Source: Paraburkholderia oxyphila NBRC 105797
Lineage (GTDB): Bacteria > Pseudomonadota > Gammaproteobacteria > Burkholderiales > Burkholderiaceae
Direction of reading: 5' to 3'
DNA: 56,390 bases
Assembly (NCBI RefSeq): GCF_000685075.1
Contig: NZ_BAYD01000065.1
Coordinates: forward strand, 1 to 56,390
The translations under genes and the position numbers were made by a program. Every line of letters begins with the position of its first letter. Within the stretch, counting starts at the first letter, position 1. Positions 8,666 through 16,514 of this stretch are shown one piece after another. The notes below the pieces were generated by a model. That model saw nothing but the letters and a program-made list of their open reading frames with translations. It was not told the DNA's origin and searched no databases.

Positions 8666-9644
8666 CTAAGCGCGTGCGCAGATAAGCTGGTGCCGGAATT
8701 TCGGTTCAAGCATCAACTTGTGCGTCACATACGTGACGCTCCTCGAAGGATTGCGTGGGTCCTTTCCCTCTTTCTCTACCCGGTCCAGCACCCGCCAGAT
8801 ACCGAACATCACGATGTCGGCGTCGACTGGAAAGTCGGCGAGCCATTTCCCGTCTTCATGGGCAATGCTCACTTCGAACGTTTCCACCCGGTCGGGATTG
8901 TCGGTTTTGCGATACAGCGCGTGGCAATTCAGAAAGCTGTTTCTATACTTTCCGCCCGGTGCCGGAATGTGGTGTGTGCGTACAGTACCCGCCAGTGCAA
9001 TTGGGGAAGGCATTGGACCCGCCCGCCCTCACAAGCTCCCAGGCGTCGTCATACCGTTCCCGTTCGAAGAAGAATTCCTTCCACGCAATACGCCGGGTAC
9101 CAAAACGCAGGACCAGTTCCGATGCCAGGAACGCATCCGATTCACACAGCGCGCGCAAGGCCACGAGATCGGACGTCGTGCGCAGATAGCTGGAGAGCTT
9201 CTTCCCGGACTGGGTGACATCGATCGCAGTGTTGCCACCCGACGTTCCAGTGGCCGTACCAGTGCTCATCGGCGTCGCACCGGACAGCCCCTTTCCACGC
9301 AGACCGTTGTGCAGGACCAGCAGACGCAGTTCGCGTTTTCCGGTCTCGAGTGTCTTGATGAAATCCGGATCCGAGTCCGCGACAATGGCCGTCAACCTGC
9401 CCGGCGCGTCATACCGGCATCCGGCGATATGTTCGGAGTCGCTGGTGAGCCCAATATAGGCCGGTACGTCGATGGGCTCAATCCGGTTGGACCGGTTCTG
9501 CTGGTAGCGATGCACAAAGCGCACCGCGCATCCACACGGCAGGTGATCGCAAACAAGATCAGGAACCCCCCGTTGCTCGTCGTGAAGCGCCTGCAGCGCT
9601 TCGACTGACCAGACCTTGCCCTGGCGGTCCAGTGCGGACCGCAT
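8666..9644 (-). pseudogene. Conserved plasmid/ICE protein of unknown function, split by a frameshift
   Basis: Two minus-strand frames together make one protein. The upstream frame (ATG 9644, AAGGGA site) carries a Cys/His-rich region: CDHLPCGCAV, later GCRYD, and long charged helices, ending its sensible part at WELVRAGG. The downstream frame (from about 9013) carries on with HHIPAPGGKYRNSF and HEDGKWLADF to CARA. The frames differ by one base, and the switch lies about 9010-9030 in a GGGCGGG tract, a likely site for a one-base indel or a sequencing error. The Cys pattern resembles a small zinc-binding module near the N-terminus of such accessory proteins; function is unknown. It lies convergent to the Ham-like operon and divergent from the DUF932 gene. 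Confidence 0.55.
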
Positions 9645-10271
9645 CCTGATTCCCTTGCCCACTTGTTCTAACCGATTTGCCGTCCGGCGGTAGCAGGAAT
9701 GTTAGCGCATTCCGATCTTATCCTGTCCCCAGATTGGTCAGTCGCCTCGGGCGCCGGGATAACGCTGGGATGAGTGACCGACTCGCCGGCTTACCCACTG
9801 CAGCAATTGCACCCGTCACGTAAGTTCCTGCTAGCCGGGCGTCTCCCTCCGCTCACGCTGCAGGCCGGGTTTTCGCGCTTCGCGTCGAGCCGCGCATCGC
9901 GTCTCGACCCTGACGGGCTTCAACCCCTGACGCAACACCTGAACCCTGTAAAGCCCGGTCAGACCCGCAGCCTGGCATCTGCCAGCCTCCAGCGTTCCCG
10001 CCCGACACCCGCGACCGTAGCCGATAGCGGGCAGACGTCAAGGGGCGAGGGACCGTGTTGCCCGCACCCCTCCCTCGCCTTCTTTCCTTGACCTCTGCCC
10101 GCTACCGGCTCCTTCAGTCGCACGGGCGCGAACTCAGGAGACTGGCGGCAACAACGCCAACCCCGGGTTCCACCGGGACGAGCCTGCCCCCTGCAGCAGG
10201 GCGGAATCCTGGAGCCCGGTCAGCGCAACACCGTTCAACCCTTTTGACCGTTTCTCTTTCTGGAGACTGCC
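9645..10271. other. Intergenic leader between divergent genes
   Basis: About 630 bp with no supported gene. It holds the long inverted repeat at 10021-10108 and presumably divergent promoters for the genes on either side. High GC gives spurious short frames on both strands. Confidence 0.45.
10021..10108. repeat. Long interrupted inverted repeat in the leader of the DUF932 gene
   Basis: Arms at 10021-10052 and 10071-10108 match in three blocks: about 15 bp outer (10021-10035 with 10094-10108, one mismatch), 7 bp middle (GTCAAGG with CCTTGAC) and 9 bp inner (10044-10052 with 10071-10079), around an 18-nt loop. It lies 164 bp upstream of the DUF932 start. A long structured leader or a single-strand initiation/protein-binding site are both possible. 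Confidence 0.55.
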
Positions 10272-11105
10272 ATGCAACTCGCTTCTTCCTTCCGTTACGG
10301 CTCCCCGATGCTCCGCTCCGACTCGCCGCTGTCGGACGACCAGATCCGCCGTGTTGCCCCTTCGATCTTCGCGGACGGCAAGCACGAAAGCCGCTCCGAG
10401 CGCTATACCTACATTCCGACCATCGACGTGCTGCGTGGCCTGCGCAACGAAGGCTTCCAGCCGTTCATGGTCTGCCAGACCCGCGTGCGCGATCAGGACA
10501 GGCGCGAGTTCACCAGGCATCTGATCCGCATGCGCCCCGCAAGCGAGATTACCGGCGAGGACGTCAACGAAATCATCCTCCTCAACTCGCACGACGGAAG
10601 CAGCGGATTCCAGCTACTCGGTGGCGTCTATCGCTTCGTCTGCCAGAACGGCATGGTTGCAGGCGAAACCATCGGCGAGGTTCGCGTCCCGCACAGGGGC
10701 AACATCGTGCAGAACGTCATCAATGGCGCGTTCGACGTGCTCGACGGCTTTGACCTGATCCGGGAACAGAAGGACGGCATGCGCGCCGTGACACTCAACC
10801 GTGACGAACAGCACGCATTCGCCCGCTCGGCCCTCGCCCTGCGCTACGACCCGACCGATGCGGAAGCGCCCGCCCCGATCACGGAAAGTCAGCTTCTGAA
10901 CGTGCGCCGCTTCGAGGACCGCCGTGATGACCTCTGGACGGTTTTTAACCGCATTCAGGAGTCTTTAACAAAAGGCGGACTGCAGGGGCGCTCGCGCAGC
11001 GGACGCGCCATGTCCACCCGCCCCGTCACCGGCATCGACCAGAACGTGAAACTGAACCGCGCGCTATGGATGCTCGCGGACGCGATGCGCCAGATGAAGG
11101 CGTAA
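10272..11105 (+). CDS. DUF932 domain protein (plasmid/ICE accessory)
   Basis: 277 residues matching the DUF932 family found on many conjugative plasmids and phages: SERYTYIPTIDVLRGLRNEGFQP near 40-60, then a region with HLIRMRP, EIILLNSHDGSS, and FVCQNGMVAG before a long helical tail. The biochemical role is unknown; family members often sit next to ParB-like and anti-restriction genes in leading regions. The start ATG 10272 has a GGAG site 7 nt upstream. It is followed after 130 bp by the ParB-like gene, whose leader carries the same CTGGAG site, and is likely regulated with it. Confidence 0.8.
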   Translation: MQLASSFRYGSPMLRSDSPLSDDQIRRVAPSIFADGKHESRSERYTYIPTIDVLRGLRNEGFQPFMVCQTRVRDQDRREFTRHLIRMRPASEITGEDVNEIILLNSHDGSSGFQLLGGVYRFVCQNGMVAGETIGEVRVPHRGNIVQNVINGAFDVLDGFDLIREQKDGMRAVTLNRDEQHAFARSALALRYDPTDAEAPAPITESQLLNVRRFEDRRDDLWTVFNRIQESLTKGGLQGRSRSGRAMSTRPVTGIDQNVKLNRALWMLADAMRQMKA

Positions 11106-11235
11106 GCACGGCACGGACGGCAGCCTATTGCCGCCCAACTCCGGTTCATACCATCAGGACTCCTGTCCGGGTCAGCCCTGATGGCAAGCCGCAGCACCGT
11201 GACCCGGAACCTTACTTTTCCATCTGGAGCGAATC

Positions 11236-13524
11236 ATGCAAGCCGAAGTCAACACGCAAATGAACGACACCGCAAACGCCGCCAAAGCCGACACCGCCAC
11301 CGCCACCGACGCGACGGCCAATGCTGCGCCGCTGCTCGAAACCAGTTTCGGCAACGAGCAGCCGGTCGTGACCATACCGTATTCCGCCCTGCGGCGCTCG
11401 CCGCTCAATGCCCGTACGAAACCGCTGTCGGGCATTGACTCGCTCGCCACGAACATCAGGGCAAAAGGCCTGTTGCAGAATTTGATTGTTCACGAACTAA
11501 AGGGCTCGCGCAGCAAACATCGCAAGCTTGGCGTCTGTGCCGGTCAACGCCGACAGGCCGCGCTCGATCTGCTGTTCGAGCAGGGCCACATTACCGCCGA
11601 ATATCCGGTACCGGTGCGCATCGTCAGCGAGGGCGAAGCCCTTGCCATTTCGCTGATCGAGAACTGCGAACGCGAAGGACTCGACCCGTTCGACGTGCTG
11701 CGCGCCTACCGGATGCTGGCCGAGGAAGGTCGCAGCGTCGATTACGTGGCCGCGCTTTTCTCCGCCGCGCCAATCACGATCAAACGGCGCATGAAGCTCG
11801 CCAGCGCCTCCCCAAAGCTGCTTGCCCTGCTGCGCGAGGACGCCATCACGCTCGACCAGCTTTCGGCGCTCGCGCTCACCGATGATCACGAGACGCAAGA
11901 GGGTATCTGGTTCGAAGCAAACGAGTGGCAACGTCAGCCCAACTATCTGCGGCAGGCGATCACACGCACCGAGATCGACGCGAGCCGCAGCCGTCTGGTG
12001 CGCTTCGTGGGGCTGGACGCCTACGAAGCAGCGGGCGGCTACGTGAGACGTGATCTCTTCAGTGACGACGAAAACGCGGGTTACATTGCCGACCCCGAAC
12101 TGTTGCAACGCCTCGCCGCCGCGAAGCTCGACGACGCCGCCGAAGAAGTCCGCATCGAAGGGTGGGGCTGGACCGAACAGCGTATCGAGCGCGACGTGTT
12201 CGAACTGAACCGCTACGGCAGATTGCAACCTGTGCAGCGCCCCTTCACCGACGACGAACGGCGAGACATGGACACGCTCACCGCGCAGCAGGATGAACTG
12301 GCCGAAAAGTTCGAAGCATTGTCTGAGGATGATGAAAACGCGTACGAGGAAGCCGAACGGCTCGAAACCGGAATCGACAGGGTCAACGCGGCCATTTTCG
12401 CACTCGAAAGCCGAGCGGAAACATGGGACGTGCAGCAGATGGCCGAAGCGGGCGCATTCGTGATGGTCGGCCCGCAGGGCGAACTGATCATCGCGCGGGG
12501 TCTGGTGCGACGTGAGAACAGCGCGGCGCTGGAGGCGGTGGGCGCGACCGTGACCGGCACGCCGGAAACTGAACGCGCATCCGGCGAGAAAGAGAAACCC
12601 GAAGTGGCGGAGAAGCCCGTTCACAGCGCGAAGCTCTGCCAGCGCCTCACCGCGCACCGCGCCGCCGCTGCTCACGCGGAACTGATCGCGCAGCCAACCA
12701 TCGCCCTCGCCGCCATCCTGCAACGCCTGATTCCGGAAGTCTTTCCGGAACGGTACGGGGTCTCGTTCGCACCGCACGCCCTGAAACTGTCCTGCACGAG
12801 CAACCGCGACGGTCTGCTCAGCGCGGCGGACGATCTGCCCACGAGCACTGCGTGGAGTCTCATTGAGACACAGCGCGAGCGGTGGGGACGCGAACTCCCT
12901 GCGCGGCGCGCGGACCTGCTGCCGTGGCTGATTGAACAGGATCCCGGCACGACCCTGCTCGACCTGCTCGCCTTCTGCACCGGCGCGCTGCTTGATGGTA
13001 TCGCGGGTGACGAGAAGCCTCATGCCATCAATGCGCTCGCGAGCGCCCTGAACCTCGACATGACGCGGTACTGGACGCCCACGCGCACCTCGTATTTTGA
13101 TCACGTCAGCAAGGCGCGCATCGCTGAGGTCGTCGCCAGCGCCGTGTCCCCGAAGGTGGCCGCCGACCTCGGCAAGATGAAGAAGACCGACGCGGCAGCC
13201 GCCGCTGAACTGCGGCTCATGAAAGCCGCATGGGTCCCGGAAATCCTCACCGATCGCGAAGTCCCGGCCACGCCTTCGTGGGAAAGCCACGACGACGACG
13301 ATGAGGACGACAGCGACGATGCCAATACCGGGGACGGAGGGAACGACACGCCGGAGGGTGAGGACGGCCACACGGAACCGGATGCCGGGACCGGCACGGA
13401 ACACATCAACAACACACCTGCCGACACAGAACCCGCTCCCGGCGCCAGCAGTCCGCTGACGCCGTGGCCCTTCCCCACTGCGGATGGCATGAACGGCACG
13501 CAATCTGGCCCGCGCGTGGCCTGA
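11236..13524 (+). CDS. Large ParB/RepB-like DNA-binding protein
   Basis: 762 residues. After a 45-residue Ala/Thr-rich start comes a ParB N-terminal domain: IPYSALRRSPLNAR, GLLQNLIVH, CAGQRR (the GxRR-type CTP-binding box) and ISLIENCEREGLDPFDVLRAY (the ENxxR-type box). The KorB-like HTH region follows (VAALFSAAPITIKRRMKLA, ITLDQLSALAL). The central part has a coiled-coil stretch (DELAEKFEALSEDDENAYEE), and the last ~90 residues are acidic low complexity. Family members bind DNA and CTP, but oversized ParB-like proteins on plasmids may act in gene expression or plasmid establishment rather than partition. The ParA-like gene here lies on the other strand, so a ParAB pair is not assumed. RBS GGAG before ATG 11236. 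Confidence 0.8.
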   Translation: MQAEVNTQMNDTANAAKADTATATDATANAAPLLETSFGNEQPVVTIPYSALRRSPLNARTKPLSGIDSLATNIRAKGLLQNLIVHELKGSRSKHRKLGVCAGQRRQAALDLLFEQGHITAEYPVPVRIVSEGEALAISLIENCEREGLDPFDVLRAYRMLAEEGRSVDYVAALFSAAPITIKRRMKLASASPKLLALLREDAITLDQLSALALTDDHETQEGIWFEANEWQRQPNYLRQAITRTEIDASRSRLVRFVGLDAYEAAGGYVRRDLFSDDENAGYIADPELLQRLAAAKLDDAAEEVRIEGWGWTEQRIERDVFELNRYGRLQPVQRPFTDDERRDMDTLTAQQDELAEKFEALSEDDENAYEEAERLETGIDRVNAAIFALESRAETWDVQQMAEAGAFVMVGPQGELIIARGLVRRENSAALEAVGATVTGTPETERASGEKEKPEVAEKPVHSAKLCQRLTAHRAAAAHAELIAQPTIALAAILQRLIPEVFPERYGVSFAPHALKLSCTSNRDGLLSAADDLPTSTAWSLIETQRERWGRELPARRADLLPWLIEQDPGTTLLDLLAFCTGALLDGIAGDEKPHAINALASALNLDMTRYWTPTRTSYFDHVSKARIAEVVASAVSPKVAADLGKMKKTDAAAAAELRLMKAAWVPEILTDREVPATPSWESHDDDDEDDSDDANTGDGGNDTPEGEDGHTEPDAGTGTEHINNTPADTEPAPGASSPLTPWPFPTADGMNGTQSGPRVA

Positions 13525-13532
13525 CCCTACCG

Positions 13533-13554
13533 CTCGCCCCGGCAACGGGGCGAG
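13533..13554. repeat. Perfect GC-rich hairpin between two plasmid genes
   Basis: 8-bp arms (13533-13540, 13547-13554) around a 6-nt loop, just after the ParB-like stop. There is no T-run. It may stabilise the upstream message or act as a weak terminator before the small gene at 13607. Confidence 0.45.
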
Positions 13555-13606
13555 ACGGGCGACAGGTCCGTACCTGCTGTCTGCTTGTCTAACGGAGAAA
13601 ACCATC

Positions 13607-13852
13607 ATGACCACCCACATCCGCTTGACCGTGCTCGCCACCAATGCCGAAGGCTCGCCCGACCTCTATCTGACGTTCGTCGAGGCGACCGACGTGCAAT
13701 ACAACGAAGGGCAGCACTACGAGATGGCGCTCGCCCGCGCCGAAGGTGAAGGCTACCGGGCACCGATGATTGCCTTCGACCAGAACGACGCAGCAGCAGG
13801 CATGCTCCGCCCTGCCGCCGCGTTCATGGAAGGCGAGACCGATGAGGTGTAG
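13607..13852 (+). CDS. Small plasmid-type hypothetical protein
   Basis: 81 residues, no recognised domain. The start ATG has a CGGAGA site 8 nt upstream, and the first half reads like a compact beta-rich protein (IRLTVLATNAEGSPDLYLTFVEAT). Length and position after the ParB-like gene match the small uncharacterised proteins that accompany DUF932 and ParB genes on plasmids. Its last 100 bases overlap the convergent stbC-like gene, an uncommon antisense overlap that puts either the C-terminus of this protein or that of the opposite one in doubt. Confidence 0.55.
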   Translation: MTTHIRLTVLATNAEGSPDLYLTFVEATDVQYNEGQHYEMALARAEGEGYRAPMIAFDQNDAAAGMLRPAAAFMEGETDEV

Positions 13853-14526
13853 GGTGTGCGGGCGGACGGCGAACCGTCTGCCCGCACAGAATGGCTGCTC
13901 GCCCACCAACCTGCCAGCCCTCCAAAGCCCCCGGCCAGCATCATCACAACCAGACCGCCGATTGCCAGCCCGTAACACACCCTCGCGAACCGCCGTGCGG
14001 CAACCCGTTCATACGACGCCACTGCTGCATCGAGCCGTTGCCGCTGATCGCGTGCCGCGACAGCCATCGCACCCACGAGCCGGTTGCCTGCTGCATGGGC
14101 AATCCGGTTCGCGGCCCGTTCCGACAGCAACGTCAACGCCGCGCGGTTCAGTTCCGCGAGCGCGGCCCGATAGCGCGTTTCGTGCTCGCTGATCATCTGC
14201 TCCGCCAGTTCAATCGTCGCCTTGCAGCGCGCGAGCGCGTCGCGATGCTGCGCCATCAGCGCATCCACCGCCGTGCCCGTCTCGGCCCGTACCGCATCGA
14301 GACTGCCCGCGCCCGCCTGCCGGATGCGCTCCGGCATCACCTCATAGAGCCGTCCGTAGTATTCGAGCATGACCAGCACAGACCACAGCGCATCGTTGTC
14401 GCGCAGGTTCAGCGCCCCCGACACCCGCCGCATCCGCAAGATACTGGCGTCGTCGGGCAATTCGCCCGTGACGTCGAGAAACAGGCGGGCAAGTTCATCC
14501 GGCGGCCTGCCCCGCCTGTTACCCAT
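13753..14526 (-). CDS. StbC-like plasmid protein with one membrane segment
   Basis: 257 residues: a helical N-terminal region (GRPPDELARLFLDVTGELPDD), a central predicted coiled coil (about 85-180, many Ala/Glu/Arg), and one transmembrane segment near 190-213 (LAIGGLVVMMLAGGFGGLAGWW), followed by a short Ser/Ala-rich tail. It overlaps the ParA-like gene by 8 nt, in the order DNA-binding protein, ATPase, this protein, which mirrors stbABC of IncW/PromA-type plasmids. The role is inferred from position. The C-terminal ~33 codons overlap a convergent small gene and are of low complexity; the true end may be correct but the tail looks unconstrained. Confidence 0.55.
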   Translation of the reverse strand: MGNRRGRPPDELARLFLDVTGELPDDASILRMRRVSGALNLRDNDALWSVLVMLEYYGRLYEVMPERIRQAGAGSLDAVRAETGTAVDALMAQHRDALARCKATIELAEQMISEHETRYRAALAELNRAALTLLSERAANRIAHAAGNRLVGAMAVAARDQRQRLDAAVASYERVAARRFARVCYGLAIGGLVVMMLAGGFGGLAGWWASSHSVRADGSPSARTPYTSSVSPSMNAAAGRSMPAAASFWSKAIIGAR

Positions 14527-15211
14527 CGACTGTCACCCTGTCAAACATCGTTCCGCACAGCGCGCGCCATCGCAGCAGCTCCGCCCGTTCGCCGATATGC
14601 ATCGTCTCGACAGCCTTGCGTATCGACAGACGCTGACCACGCAGTTCGTCGGCAACCCGATCCGCGAGTTCGGGAAAATCAAGCGACTTGCCCTTCTTCT
14701 CGATGGTTTTGCGAAGCTCCGAGCTCTGATACAGCGTGAACTTGTCCGGCGTGCCGAAGTACCCGTTGCGCACAACGTGTGATAGCGCATCGGGGAAGGT
14801 CCGGCTGAAACCATGCAGCAGTTCCAGACTGTCGCGCTGCCGGTTAATCACCCACAGGACGACGAGTCGGCGCTGAAGCTCACCCAACGTACCGGCCAGC
14901 ATCGCACCAAATCGCGCAACACCTGCCTGATTACGCGCCGCCGTATTGACGATTACTGCCGCGTCCCGATGTCCGTCGCAGAAATTGACGAGGCCAATCC
15001 AGCCGTCTGCATCATCCAGACTATAGGCAACGCAATGCATCTCGTCCTGAACCGCCTTCATGACGTCCGGATTCGAGGTGTCGGTTTCAACCAGCGCGGC
15101 ATGGATATCCTGACACTGGAGATAATCGGCCAGCGCAAGCGATACAAAGCTCTTGCCCACACCGCCCTTGCTGCCGCCAACCAGATAAATCGGGGGAATC
15201 GTCGTGTCCAT
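14519..15211 (-). CDS. ParA/StbB-like Walker-type ATPase
   Basis: 230 residues with a deviant Walker A GGSKGGVGKS (12-21), the hallmark of ParA/MinD ATPases, and a switch region VETDTSNPDV. The second half, including VIVNTAARNQAG and VVLWVINRQRDSLELL, fits the StbB-type branch, which lacks the ParA N-terminal HTH. In R388, StbB acts with StbA in plasmid positioning and conjugation. The start ATG 15211 has an AGAGGG site and lies 9 nt after the upstream gene's stop; the stop overlaps the downstream gene. It is therefore the middle gene of a three-gene operon. Confidence 0.75.
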   Translation of the reverse strand: MDTTIPPIYLVGGSKGGVGKSFVSLALADYLQCQDIHAALVETDTSNPDVMKAVQDEMHCVAYSLDDADGWIGLVNFCDGHRDAAVIVNTAARNQAGVARFGAMLAGTLGELQRRLVVLWVINRQRDSLELLHGFSRTFPDALSHVVRNGYFGTPDKFTLYQSSELRKTIEKKGKSLDFPELADRVADELRGQRLSIRKAVETMHIGERAELLRWRALCGTMFDRVTVDG

Positions 15212-15220
15212 TTGAGCCCT

Positions 15221-15682
15221 CTACAAGTTTTCAACATCGGGCGTGATCTCGAACGAGAACGCATCCCGAATCACCATTGACCCCTGCTGACCGACCGCTC
15301 TTCCCCCATCCTGCGTTTTCCCGGCAGGCTTGTTGCCGGTATGTGATGACCGTTCCTGACTACCTTTCTTCGCGCGTGTTGCTGTTGTCGCCCTCTGCAC
15401 AGCGGTCGCTTCTATCTGCGCAGGTCGATTCTCTTTCGCCGCGTGCTGCATCGCGTATCTCAGCGTGCTTGCGCTGATCTCGACGCCATCCTGGGCAAGC
15501 TGCTGCACGATTTCCTCCAGCGTGTACCCCTTTTTCTGGGCGCTCCTGATCTGGGCCTGCATTGATCTGATTGCATCCCGGACATTGACGCGATGCTCAT
15601 GCGCGGGCTTCACCGGCAGCGTATCGAGACGGCGCGAGGCGGCGTCCCATTGCGCCTGGGTAAAGCTCTTCACCATCGGCAT
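15221..15682 (-). CDS. Small DNA-binding protein, StbA/TraK-like position, first gene of the stb-like operon
   Basis: 153 residues. The N-terminal half (KSFTQAQWDAASRRLDTLP, then VNVRDAIRSMQAQIRSAQ) leads into a helix-turn-helix-like stretch KKGYTLEEIVQQLAQDGVE and ISASTLRYAMQ, the pattern seen in TraK/MobC-type relaxosome proteins and small plasmid regulators. The tail is basic and disordered. The open frame runs on to 15985, but ATG 15682 has a GGAG site 6 nt upstream and begins where the sequence becomes protein-like. It probably binds the GTTGCG repeats 220-290 bp upstream, in analogy to StbA binding its own upstream repeats; this is inference. Confidence 0.55.
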   Translation of the reverse strand: MPMVKSFTQAQWDAASRRLDTLPVKPAHEHRVNVRDAIRSMQAQIRSAQKKGYTLEEIVQQLAQDGVEISASTLRYAMQHAAKENRPAQIEATAVQRATTATRAKKGSQERSSHTGNKPAGKTQDGGRAVGQQGSMVIRDAFSFEITPDVENL

Positions 15683-15898
15683 GACTCGCTCCGGTGTACG
15701 GGCTGAGTGCCATCTTGCAAACAATTCCCGGCGATCGTCAATACCCCGAATCATGCGTGAAGCAAGGCACGGGAACAGGGCGGAATACAGAGGAACTGAC
15801 CGGAACAAGAAATTTTTTGCGTCGTGGTGCATGGGCAACGCGCAGGGATTCGCGCGAGAAGGCACGACTGTCCGGGCTAACCGGTGGTAGCAATCAAT

Positions 15899-15972
15899 GG
15901 TTGCGCGCCGATACAGGTTCGACCGGTCGCAACATTGCTCACCGTAGGAGACTACGGTTGCGCAGGTTGCGC
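15899..15972. promoter_or_regulatory. Repeat cluster upstream of the stb-like operon: operator or oriT candidate
   Basis: Three direct copies of GGTTGCGC start at 15899, 15956 and 15965, with a reverse-oriented GTTGCG at about 15927. Between them is a perfect 7-bp inverted repeat, 15941-15947 with 15952-15958, around GAGA. The density of one motif plus a hairpin, next to genes for a DNA-binding protein and ATPase, suits a partition/StbA site or part of oriT. Confidence 0.45.
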
Positions 15973-15997
15973 CGGGCAATCGCAAGATTCAATTTAA

Positions 15998-16020
15998 CCC
16001 GCGTCGTTACGCGGGCTTTT
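15998..16020 (+). terminator. Intrinsic terminator in a region without a plus-strand gene
   Basis: CCCGCG stem (15998-16003 with 16010-16015), 6-nt loop, then CTTTT on the plus strand. No plus-strand coding gene ends nearby, so it may end a short RNA that starts in the repeat region to its left. Confidence 0.55.
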
Positions 16021-16514
16021 CCTGCGCAGCTCGCCAACACCTTGCATCTTCAAGTTGCGGAAGAGGCTGCCTTCTCGCTTAGAAAACCAACAGGTCATTT
16101 GAATTTTTCTGCGCGAAGCATGGAACCCTGCGTTCTTCATATTGCGCTAGCACCTACGGGTTTCGTTCTCCAGACTGGTCGGTCAATTTGCGCGGGCAAG
16201 GAAGTCTAACCGTAGGATGTCAACCACCTTCCCCCGCGAGCGGTTCGATGTTTTGCGTGCCGCAGATGGTTTTTCTGTGCCGATGGATCGTCTTTCTTGC
16301 GCGGGGCAGTCGTTCTTCTCGTGCAGCATCGGCTACCCCACTCACGGGATCTGCGGACGGCAAACTGAACAACGAAAAAACGAGGGATGGCAGGATTGGC
16401 GAGGGCCGGTTTCGGGCGCCGGTTGGCGATGGGAGACCACCAACTCGGACAGAGATCAGCCCGCTATACTGTTGTCATTGCAAGACTCGGCGATGAGACG
16501 AATAGGGGGAGCGC
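16021..16514. other. Intergenic region ahead of the qat operon
   Basis: Nearly 500 bp with no convincing gene. An ATG at 16217 opens a 109-codon frame whose first ~30 residues look protein-like (RERFDVLRAADGFSVPMD) and then lose sense, possibly the remnant of a gene interrupted when qat arrived. A TATACT hexamer near 16472 could be the qat -10 box. Confidence 0.35.

Noticed and set aside
11497..13644. 715-codon open frame opposite the ParB-like gene
   Set aside because: Shadow of a high-GC coding gene; composition is unlike a protein and the plus-strand gene has clear motifs.
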